Source of the DNA: Fibrobacterota bacterium
Lineage (GTDB): Bacteria > Fibrobacterota > Chitinivibrionia > Chitinivibrionales > JANQEN01
Direction of reading: 5' to 3'
Length of the DNA: 5,114 bases
Assembly (NCBI GenBank): GCA_030619215.1
Contig: JAUXBV010000317.1
Coordinates: 1 to 5,114, forward strand
The notes under the pieces were generated by a model. That model was given only the letters and a program-made list of their open reading frames with translations, ran no database searches and had not been told where the DNA came from. The position numbers and the translations under genes were made by a program. Below are positions 1-5,114 of the stretch, piece after piece (position 1 is the first letter of the stretch; each line of letters opens with the position of its first letter).

Positions 1-273
1 TACGGCGGCGATGTGACGGTGATTATAGGTATAGGAAACAACGGGGTGTTAAAGGGAGTGCGGCTGGGGTCTAACAATGAAACGCCCTCACTCGGAAAAC
101 AAGCGGAGAAACCGTTCTTCACATCCCGATTTAATAAATTATCAACTAATGACAGCGTGTCTGATTCAGTGGATTCAATTAGCGGCGTAACAATAACATC
201 CAATGCGGTAAAGAAAGCCGTACAAGCGGCCTGCAATCAATATAATAAACGCAAAGGAGGTGACGGCAAGTGA
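1..273 (+). CDS. rnfG: RnfG, FMN-binding subunit of the Rnf complex (C-terminal part)
   Basis: This is the last 90 codons of a gene that begins before the window; the frame is open from base 1. RnfG is the membrane-anchored subunit that carries a covalently bound FMN and relays electrons within the ferredoxin:NAD+ oxidoreductase. The signature visible here is DSISGVTITSNAV at 169-207, matching the family's flavinylation motif (usually SGAT-[ST]). The Thr codon at 190-192 would carry the FMN. Upstream lies ETPSLG, the counterpart of the usual ETPGLG motif of FMN-binding domains. Two departures are visible: Val for Ala in SGAT, and Ser for the first Gly of ETPGLG. The short C-terminal tail is hydrophilic and basic. 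The stop codon overlaps the GTG start of rnfE. The assignment rests on the motif plus the adjoining rnfE-A-B; the N-terminal membrane anchor cannot be seen. Confidence 0.93.
   Translation, partial: YGGDVTVIIGIGNNGVLKGVRLGSNNETPSLGKQAEKPFFTSRFNKLSTNDSVSDSVDSISGVTITSNAVKKAVQAACNQYNKRKGGDGK
254..263 (+). promoter_or_regulatory. Ribosome binding site deciding the GTG start of rnfE
   Basis: AAGGAGGTGA is a near-perfect complement to the 16S rRNA 3' end. It lies inside the last codons of rnfG, 6 bases before the GTG at 270. It fixes the non-ATG start of rnfE and implies translational coupling with rnfG. Confidence 0.85.
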
Positions 274-929
274 AAAAGCTTTTTAAAGAATTTACCAAGG
301 GCCTCATCAAGGAAAATCCAATATTCGTGCTGGTGCTGGGAATGTGTCCTACCCTTGCGGTCACGACTTCTGCAGAAAACGGAATAGGCATGGGGCTTGC
401 GGCTACGGTTGTTCTCCTGGGGTCTAACATAGTAATTTCAATGTTGAGGAAAATCATACCGGACAAGGTAAGAATTCCGGCATATATAACCGTAATTGCA
501 GGATTTGTTACTGTAGTTCAACTGCTTTTAAAAGCATACTTGCCAGACTTGGACCAGGCGCTTGGTATCTTTATTCCGCTGATAGTTGTCAACTGCATTA
601 TTCTTGCGCGGGCTGAAATGTTCGCAAGCAAAAACAGTGTATTGAGTTCAATAGCGGATGCCGTTGGTATGGGCGTCGGATTTACCATTGCGTTATTCAT
701 AATCGGTTCAGTAAGAGAAATTCTCGGTGCGGGTCAAATATTCGGAATAGACATTACAGGCGGAGTTATTCCGCCCGCAACATCGTTTATATTACCGGCC
801 GGAGGATTTTTGGTGCTTGGATTGCTTATGGGAGTTTTCAATAAAGTGACTAAAAAGAATCCATCGGAAAAATTCGATTGTGCCCATTGCCCGCTGCAAT
901 GCGGCGTTGACAAGGAGGTTGCCAAATGA
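270..929 (+). CDS. rnfE: RnfE, membrane subunit of the Rnf complex
   Basis: RnfE is an integral-membrane subunit of the ion-pumping ferredoxin:NAD+ oxidoreductase, homologous to NqrD of the Na+-NQR complex. The 219-residue protein is of normal family length, with about six hydrophobic segments between residues 17 and 191. It shows both hallmark cysteines: Cys26 in LGMCPTLAVT and Cys109 in VVNCIILARAEMFA. In this family the pair joins the equivalent pair of RnfA to hold a 2Fe-2S cluster in the membrane. VREILGAG (148-155) is another conserved segment. After the last helix a charged tail carries Cys204, Cys207 and Cys211 in CAHCPLQC, a possible extra metal site. The GTG start is set by the strong site at 254-263; no ATG start competes. 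It overlaps rnfG and rnfA by 4 bases on each side. The RsxE family is related, but the context argues for Rnf. Confidence 0.96.
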   Translation: MKKLFKEFTKGLIKENPIFVLVLGMCPTLAVTTSAENGIGMGLAATVVLLGSNIVISMLRKIIPDKVRIPAYITVIAGFVTVVQLLLKAYLPDLDQALGIFIPLIVVNCIILARAEMFASKNSVLSSIADAVGMGVGFTIALFIIGSVREILGAGQIFGIDITGGVIPPATSFILPAGGFLVLGLLMGVFNKVTKKNPSEKFDCAHCPLQCGVDKEVAK

Positions 930-1507
930 AAACAATAATTTTTGTAATTATGGGAACCATACTCGTTGAGAATTTTGTTCTTCAGAAATTTCTGGGCATA
1001 TGCCCCTTCCTCGGCGTGTCAAAGAAAATGGATTCGGCCGTTGGCATGAGCGGAGCCGTTGTCTTTGTTATGACTCTTGCAGCTGCTGTAACATGGGCGG
1101 TCAATGAATACCTGCTTATACCAAATGAATTGGAATTCCTGCGTACGATATCGTTTATACTGGTAGTGGCAGCTCTGGTGCAATTCGTGGAAATAATACT
1201 TAAGAGATTTATAAAACCATTATATAAGTCGCTGGGAATATACCTGCCGCTGATTACCACCAACTGTGCGGTTCTCGGCGTGGCACTTTTAAGCATACAA
1301 AGGTCATATGGATTCGGAATGTCCGTACTGTACGGATTTTCCGCAGGGCTCAGCTTTACGGTTGCACTAATACTATTTTCCGGAATCAGGGAACGGCTGG
1401 AAACGGCTTATGTTCCCGAGGCCTTCAAAGGATTGCCCATCGCACTTATTTCTGCGGCTTTCCTATCGCTGGCATTTATGGGATTCCAGGGACTATTTTC
1501 ATTTTAA
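926..1507 (+). CDS. rnfA: RnfA, membrane subunit of the Rnf complex
   Basis: RnfA is the membrane partner of RnfE, a distant paralog of it with opposite membrane orientation, and homologous to NqrE. The protein has 193 residues and about six membrane helices, the usual size. Cys26 in KFLGICPFLGVS and Cys114 in TTNCAVLG are the two cluster-binding cysteines, at positions closely parallel to those of RnfE (26 and 109). ENFVLQKFLG near the N-terminus and the GIRERLE segment at 153-159 are also typical of the family. The ATG overlaps the rnfE stop as ATGA and has AAGGAGG at 912-918, 7 bases upstream. The C-terminus ends in a short hydrophobic LAFMGFQGLFSF, common in RnfA/NqrE. Unlike RnfE it has no cysteine tail. 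Identification is secure from sequence and context. Confidence 0.97.
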   Translation: MKTIIFVIMGTILVENFVLQKFLGICPFLGVSKKMDSAVGMSGAVVFVMTLAAAVTWAVNEYLLIPNELEFLRTISFILVVAALVQFVEIILKRFIKPLYKSLGIYLPLITTNCAVLGVALLSIQRSYGFGMSVLYGFSAGLSFTVALILFSGIRERLETAYVPEAFKGLPIALISAAFLSLAFMGFQGLFSF

Positions 1508-1526
1508 CTGACTGGCAGGGAGAAGT

Positions 1527-2357
1527 ATGGATTTAAGTTTAATTATAGCAGTTGCCTCAATTGGAGCACTCGGGTTGATTTTCGGAATCATCCTGGCCGT
1601 GGCTTCGAAGCTGTTTGCAGTCAAAAAAGATCCGATGGTAGAAGAGGTGCGCGAAGCACTTCCGGGAGCCAATTGCGGAGCCTGCGGATATTCGGGCTGT
1701 GATTTATATGCAGAAGCGGTTGCTGCAGGTGAATGTGAAATAAACCTGTGCACAGTCGGAGGAGAAACCTGCAATAAAGAGCTGGAACGTATTACCGGTA
1801 GAACAGCTGCCGAGGGTATCAGAAAAGTGGCCCGTGTATTATGCGGCGGTACACTGAATAACAGAAAAAAGAGTTACGACTACGAAGGACTTCAAACCTG
1901 TCTTGATATGAGTCAGATGTACAGTGGCGACAATGCATGTTCATTTGGTTGCCTTGGAGCGGGCGACTGTGAGAAAGCATGTCCTTTTGATGCCATACGA
2001 ATGGTTGACGGCGTTGCCTTTATCCTTGAGGATAAATGTAAAAGCTGTGAAATCTGCGTAGGCGTATGTCCTAAGAATATAATCGAAATGGTACCTGAAA
2101 ACGCAGCGGTTACTATAGTATGTTCAAATACCGATAAAGGCGCAATAGCCATGAAAGGCTGTGCGGTCGCCTGCATCGGGTGTAAAAAATGCGTCAAAGA
2201 GTGTCCGGTAGACGCAATAGAAGTAAACGATTTTCTTGCAGTAATTGATTATGATAAATGCATCAACTGCGGAAAATGTATAAATGTCTGCCCAACCAAT
2301 GCAATTCTCAGATATAACAAAAAGAAAAAGAAAATTATTAGAAAACCTAAAGAATAA
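1527..2357 (+). CDS. rnfB: RnfB, iron-sulfur electron-input subunit of the Rnf complex
   Basis: RnfB is thought to be the entry point for electrons from reduced ferredoxin. The 276-residue protein has one N-terminal membrane helix (about residues 5-30), then the Fes domain (PGANCGACGYSGC; Cys50, 53, 58, 75) for one 4Fe-4S cluster. Next come four ferredoxin-like motifs: Cys138/142/148/152 (GCLGAGDCEKACPFDAI, irregular spacing), Cys171/174/177/181, Cys216/219/222/226 and Cys245/248/251/255, the last three with regular CxxCxxCxxxCP spacing. That is room for five 4Fe-4S clusters. Extra cysteines stand at 70, 82, 106, 125, 199 and 212. The end is strongly basic (KKKKKIIRKPKE), suited to acidic ferredoxin or to the membrane surface. 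AGGGAG at 1517-1522 precedes the ATG. The gene starts 19 bases after rnfA, is the last of the operon, and is followed 4 bases later by a terminator hairpin. Confidence 0.97.
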   Translation: MDLSLIIAVASIGALGLIFGIILAVASKLFAVKKDPMVEEVREALPGANCGACGYSGCDLYAEAVAAGECEINLCTVGGETCNKELERITGRTAAEGIRKVARVLCGGTLNNRKKSYDYEGLQTCLDMSQMYSGDNACSFGCLGAGDCEKACPFDAIRMVDGVAFILEDKCKSCEICVGVCPKNIIEMVPENAAVTIVCSNTDKGAIAMKGCAVACIGCKKCVKECPVDAIEVNDFLAVIDYDKCINCGKCINVCPTNAILRYNKKKKKIIRKPKE

Positions 2358-2361
2358 AAAC

Positions 2362-2384
2362 GAGGCCTGACGGCCTCTTTTTTT
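2362..2384 (+). terminator. Intrinsic terminator of the rnf operon
   Basis: GAGGCC (2362-2367), a TGAC loop and GGCCTC (2372-2377) form a perfect 6-bp GC-rich stem, followed by seven T residues (2378-2384). It begins 4 bases after the rnfB stop codon. The run of A before the stem could pair with the T tract on the other strand's transcript, but no gene points the other way here. Confidence 0.92.
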
Positions 2385-2430
2385 GTATATAAACAACAAA
2401 TTATCCCCAGGTACAATTTGCTCTTTTCAA

Positions 2431-2461
2431 TTAGTAAAACAAATCCACCTTAGTGTATAAT
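2431..2461 (+). promoter_or_regulatory. Probable sigma-A type promoter of the DUF4330/glycosyltransferase operon
   Basis: A perfect -10 box TATAAT lies at 2456-2461, about 60 bases before the next start codon and downstream of the rnf terminator. The -35 is poor: TTAGTA at 2431-2436 (19-base spacer) or GTAAAA at 2434-2439 (16-base spacer) each match the consensus at three of six positions. The surrounding DNA is AT-rich. Initiation would fall near 2468, giving a leader of roughly 54 bases. The rest of 2385-2510 shows no ORF, riboswitch-like structure or repeat that I can recognise. Confidence 0.5.
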
Positions 2462-2510
2462 AGTTTATGACGGTTATATGTCTTTTTTAGTTGTGCGATT
2501 AACCGGTAAT

Positions 2511-2515
2511 GGAGG
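2511..2515 (+). promoter_or_regulatory. Ribosome binding site deciding the TTG start of the first DUF4330 gene
   Basis: GGAGG sits 6 bases before TTG at 2522. The first in-frame ATG (2543) has no such site, so TTG is the better start, and it preserves the MKIIDK leader that resembles MKLINE of the next protein. Confidence 0.75.
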
Positions 2516-2521
2516 CTCGAT

Positions 2522-3034
2522 TTGAAGATTATTGATAAGAATATGAAACTATTCGGCAAGGTAAGTTTGCTGGATATACTGATAATCCTGATTGTAATAG
2601 CCGGGGTTGTTGCTGCTGCTATGTATTTTGCCAAACATGGCACGGGAATCGGTTCAGTGGACACCCGGCCAATAACCTACGAAGTTATGATTAAAAAGGT
2701 TGATTATGAAATGGCAGAGGCTATAAAAGTAGGACAGCAGGTTAATGATCGCGTAAAGGGTTATAACCGTGGTGTTGTTAAGAGCGTTGAAATTGTGCTC
2801 CATTCCGAAAAAGCTACCGATCTTACTACGGGAGCCCAGGCGCTAAAAGAGTATCCGGGGCTATATGATGCGGTGGTTAAAATAAATATAAACGCGGAAG
2901 TCACAGACAGGTATATTAATATTTCCGGCAACAGAATGGATATAGGCAAAGAAGCATATTTGCAGATAGGACCCAACGTATATAAAAGTTGGGTTTCTGC
3001 CATTGAAATTCATGAGGAAGGGGGAAGCCAATGA
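2522..3034 (+). CDS. DUF4330-type single-pass membrane protein (first of a tandem pair)
   Basis: This 170-residue protein resembles the DUF4330 family, recognised by its N-terminus: a short MKIIDKNMKLFGK leader, an Asp (D18), then one membrane helix at about residues 17-37. The remaining 130 residues are soluble, probably outside the cell given the basic leader, and rich in beta-strand-like stretches, with no cysteine and no catalytic motif I recognise. GQQVNDRVKGYNRGVVKSVEI (70-90) looks like a small beta-barrel or PRC/KOW-like turn, but this is only an impression. The start is TTG, supported by GGAGG. The stop overlaps the next ATG (ATGA), and the next gene encodes a protein with a closely similar leader. 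No function is established to my knowledge. Its place ahead of a cell-wall glycosyltransferase suggests a role in envelope polymer assembly or export. The family call is from memory of the N-terminal pattern. Confidence 0.78.
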   Translation: MKIIDKNMKLFGKVSLLDILIILIVIAGVVAAAMYFAKHGTGIGSVDTRPITYEVMIKKVDYEMAEAIKVGQQVNDRVKGYNRGVVKSVEIVLHSEKATDLTTGAQALKEYPGLYDAVVKININAEVTDRYINISGNRMDIGKEAYLQIGPNVYKSWVSAIEIHEEGGSQ

Positions 3035-3525
3035 AACTCATTAATGAAAAAGGCAGACTTTTCGGCATCCTCAACATTTTTGATTTTTTCGTAATTCTCC
3101 TGATTATATCTTTGAGAGCAGGTATTTATCTTGTATTTATCCGTGAGAACGACAATGTAACAAAAGAAAAGGTTGAAGTAATTTATGAACTGCAGTTGGA
3201 AGATGCCAGAAAAGGCCTTTATATAGACGCATTTTCTCCCGGAGAAAAATTATATTTCAAGGAAAGCGATATTCTGATCGGAACGATTGTTGATATCCGT
3301 TTTGTGGACGGATGGGAATATGAAACCGATGTGAACGGTGAATGGATTTATGCACATACAGAAGGATTTTATGACATAACCCTTATTATTGAAGCAGATG
3401 CGGTAAAATCCGGAGATGGGTATATCATCCACAACAACTGGAATGCATTTACTGGTACTTCCATAGAATTTTCCACCAGACGGTATACAACTATCGGTCA
3501 GGTCGTATCCCTGGAGGAAAAATGA
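3031..3525 (+). CDS. DUF4330-like single-pass membrane protein (second of a tandem pair)
   Basis: This 164-residue protein has the same plan as its upstream neighbour: a MKLINEKGRLFG leader, an Asp (D18), a hydrophobic segment at about residues 16-37 and a soluble, likely extracytoplasmic domain. Both share an LFG(K/I)xxxxD pattern and, after the helix, a YE(V/L) strand followed by a long beta-rich region. Beyond that they differ, so this is an old duplication rather than a recent copy. Oddly, an Arg (residue 29, codon 3115-3117) lies inside the hydrophobic segment. The soluble part has a Trp/Tyr-rich stretch (GWEYETDVNGEWIY, 94-107). The ATG overlaps the preceding stop; a purine-rich GAGGAAGGGGGAAG lies at 3014-3027. 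Its own stop overlaps the start of the glycosyltransferase gene, pointing to coupled translation of all three. The function is unknown. Confidence 0.72.
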   Translation: MKLINEKGRLFGILNIFDFFVILLIISLRAGIYLVFIRENDNVTKEKVEVIYELQLEDARKGLYIDAFSPGEKLYFKESDILIGTIVDIRFVDGWEYETDVNGEWIYAHTEGFYDITLIIEADAVKSGDGYIIHNNWNAFTGTSIEFSTRRYTTIGQVVSLEEK

Positions 3526-5114
3526 AGCAGAAAAGCATCCTCATAGCGGCCATGGTACTTGATATCGGAGGCGCTGAGACACATGTGGTTGAATTATCCA
3601 GAAAACTGGTGAAATTCGGGCACAGGGTTACTGTGGTTTCAAACGGAGGTATCTTTGAGGAAGAACTCAAAGCGGGGGGAGTGCGGCATATAAGAGTTCC
3701 GCTGCATACGAAAAATCCGACAAGTCTGCTGAAATCGTATTTTCTTTTAAAAAGAATTATTATTAGTGAAAATATAGATATTGTCCACGCTCACGCACGG
3801 ATTCCGGCGTTTTTATGTAATTTTATATGTAGAAAATATAATGTGCCCTTTGTTACAACCGTTCATGCTGAATTCAGAACATCTTTCTTTTTTAAAGCTT
3901 TTACGAGATGGGGCAGCCACACGCTGTCTGTAAGCCGTGATATTAATGAGTATCTGATTGAAAACTATAAATATGATAAAAACAGGGCCTCCCTTACGGT
4001 TAATGGAATTAACGATGAAAATTTCTACCCCAGGGAAGCGGATAAATCAATTATGGACGAACTTGACATCAATGAAAGTGATTGCGTAGTCGCAACCATC
4101 TGCCGGATAGACAAAGATAGCTCAAAAACTGCATTTATGTTAGTAAATAGCGCAGAAACCCTTAATAAGGAAATTAAAAACCTCCGCATATTAATTGTTG
4201 GCGGAGGAAACCAATTTGATCGTTTACAGGATAAAGCTACGGCTGTAAATAAACGGGTAGACCGGGAATTGATAAAGATGACCGGTCCCAGAAGCGATGT
4301 AAGTGCAATATTATCTGTAACAGATGTGTTCACCGGCATAAGCAGAGCGGCCCTTGAAGCAATGGCAATGAAAAAACCGGTTGTGCTCTGCGGTGATTTT
4401 GGATACCTGGGTATAATGGATGAGCAAAGCAGGAGCCGGGCTATTGAAACAAATATGACATGCAGAGGCATGGCTGAACCTGTAAATCTCAAGCTTCAGA
4501 CAGACCTTCTTTTAATGATAAGGGATGCTGATATAAGAAACAGGAATGCCGGATTAAATTTAGATACTGTAAAAGAATTCTACACGATAGATAAAATGGC
4601 TTTGGATGCCGAGGAGATGTATAAAAAAGCTTTTAGCGAAAAAAAGACACCTCCCAAATATTATCACGCTGTTATATCCGGTTACTATGGGTTTGACAAT
4701 AGCGGCGACGAGGCGATGCTGTCATCTATTGTGAAGGAACTCAAAGATAAAAAGGAAGACATACGCCTTGTGGTCCTTTCAAAAAAACCACTGGAGACTG
4801 CAAGAAGGTACGAAGTTGCTTCCGTCGGGCGATCCAATCCCTTTTCTATATACAGGACATTTAAAAAAACCGGCATGCTCATAAGCGGCGGCGGCAACCT
4901 GATACAGGACCTAACCAGTTTCCAGTCTATGATTTATTACACCGGCCTTATGAACTATGCCAAGTTTAAAGGGTTAAAGGTAATGCTGTATGCAAACGGC
5001 ATAGGCCCGCTCAGAAGAAAAGCATCCTTGAAAATCGCCGGAAGAGTGCTTGACAAAACTGATGTGATTACTGTAAGAGAGCCAAACTCCCTTGACATGC
5101 TTAAAGAAATCGGA
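3522..5114 (+). CDS. csaB: GT4-type glycosyltransferase fused to CsaB-like polysaccharide pyruvyl transferase (3' end outside window)
   Basis: The frame is open for 531 codons to the window edge. Residues 1-370 resemble a GT-B fold, family 4 glycosyltransferase: GGAETHV glycine loop (16-22), HAHARIPAF (89-97), TVHAEF (113-118), VNGI (160-163), RIDKDSSK (195-202), VGGGN (226-230) and SRAALEAMAMKKPVV (274-288). From about residue 380 a second domain matches CsaB/PS_pyruv_trans: ISGYYGFDNSGDEAML (385-400), SGGGNLIQD (455-463), SFQSMIYYTGL and MLYANGIGPL (488-497). CsaB moves pyruvate from phosphoenolpyruvate onto a sugar of the secondary cell-wall polymer, making the ligand for SLH domains. One protein may thus add a sugar and pyruvylate the polymer; this coupling is inferred. 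No signal peptide is seen, so it is likely cytoplasmic. ATG overlaps the upstream stop, with GGAGG at 3513-3517. The first Glu of the GT4 EX7E motif is missing (Thr271). Confidence 0.9.
   Translation, partial: MKQKSILIAAMVLDIGGAETHVVELSRKLVKFGHRVTVVSNGGIFEEELKAGGVRHIRVPLHTKNPTSLLKSYFLLKRIIISENIDIVHAHARIPAFLCNFICRKYNVPFVTTVHAEFRTSFFFKAFTRWGSHTLSVSRDINEYLIENYKYDKNRASLTVNGINDENFYPREADKSIMDELDINESDCVVATICRIDKDSSKTAFMLVNSAETLNKEIKNLRILIVGGGNQFDRLQDKATAVNKRVDRELIKMTGPRSDVSAILSVTDVFTGISRAALEAMAMKKPVVLCGDFGYLGIMDEQSRSRAIETNMTCRGMAEPVNLKLQTDLLLMIRDADIRNRNAGLNLDTVKEFYTIDKMALDAEEMYKKAFSEKKTPPKYYHAVISGYYGFDNSGDEAMLSSIVKELKDKKEDIRLVVLSKKPLETARRYEVASVGRSNPFSIYRTFKKTGMLISGGGNLIQDLTSFQSMIYYTGLMNYAKFKGLKVMLYANGIGPLRRKASLKIAGRVLDKTDVITVREPNSLDMLKEIG

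Noticed and set aside
759..775. Inverted repeat GGCGGA / TCCGCC with a 5-base loop inside rnfE
   Set aside because: It has no T tract after it and lies in a conserved coding stretch (GGVIPPA), so chance pairing fits better than a terminator or attenuator.
1..2357. Reading these genes as rsx (SoxR-reducing) or Na+-NQR subunits
   Set aside because: NQR lacks an RnfB-type multi-cluster subunit, and rsx is a proteobacterial name with a different gene order. The G-E-A-B order with a long RnfB fits clostridial Rnf.
2543..2545. ATG as the start of the first DUF4330 gene
   Set aside because: No ribosome binding site stands before it, while TTG at 2522 has GGAGG at proper spacing and keeps the leader shared with the next protein.
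4025..4492. A 155-codon antisense open frame opposite the glycosyltransferase domain
   Set aside because: The opposite strand encodes a clear GT4 domain across the whole stretch. The antisense product has no recognisable motif, so it is a shadow of the real gene. The other antisense frames in the window are judged the same way.
4611..4619. GAGGAG directly before an in-frame ATG (4617) near the GT4/CsaB junction, a possible internal start for a separate CsaB
   Set aside because: The purine run touches the ATG with no spacer, it encodes ordinary Glu residues, and nothing interrupts the frame upstream. A separate internal product is unlikely, though not excluded.

Overview
The window looks like a piece of a chromosome from an anaerobic, Gram-positive clostridial bacterium. 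The reasons are the Rnf gene order G-E-A-B (the tail of the clostridial C-D-G-E-A-B arrangement), strong AGGAGG-type ribosome binding sites, GTG and TTG starts, many ATA and AGA codons, and a CsaB-type cell-wall pyruvyl transferase domain. A relative of Acetivibrio/Ruminiclostridium is my best guess; this is inference from gene content, not from a marker gene. All genes are on the + strand.

Left part (1-2357): the end of an rnf operon. It holds the C-terminal 90 residues of RnfG (covalent-FMN subunit), then complete RnfE and RnfA (two related integral-membrane subunits, each with the two cysteines that share an intramembrane 2Fe-2S cluster) and complete RnfB (iron-sulfur subunit with five cluster motifs). 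G/E and E/A overlap by 4 bases and A/B are 19 bases apart, so they are co-translated. The complex passes electrons from reduced ferredoxin to NAD+ and pumps Na+ or H+ across the cytoplasmic membrane. A clear intrinsic terminator at 2362-2384 ends the operon.

Middle (2385-2521): a short intergenic stretch with a perfect TATAAT box, a weak -35 and a GGAGG site ahead of a TTG start. This is the probable promoter of a second operon.

Right part (2522-5114): two tandem, related small single-pass membrane proteins of the DUF4330 type, then a large ORF that runs off the window. All three junctions in this group use 4-base ATGA overlaps. The large ORF is a fusion of a GT4-type glycosyltransferase (about residues 1-370) and a CsaB-like polysaccharide pyruvyl transferase (from about residue 380, cut by the window edge). 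Together they suggest a cell-envelope polysaccharide operon, perhaps for the pyruvylated secondary cell-wall polymer that SLH-domain proteins bind. The part played by the DUF4330 pair is not known to me and is the least explained element here. I found no RNA genes, mobile elements, CRISPR arrays or long repeats.
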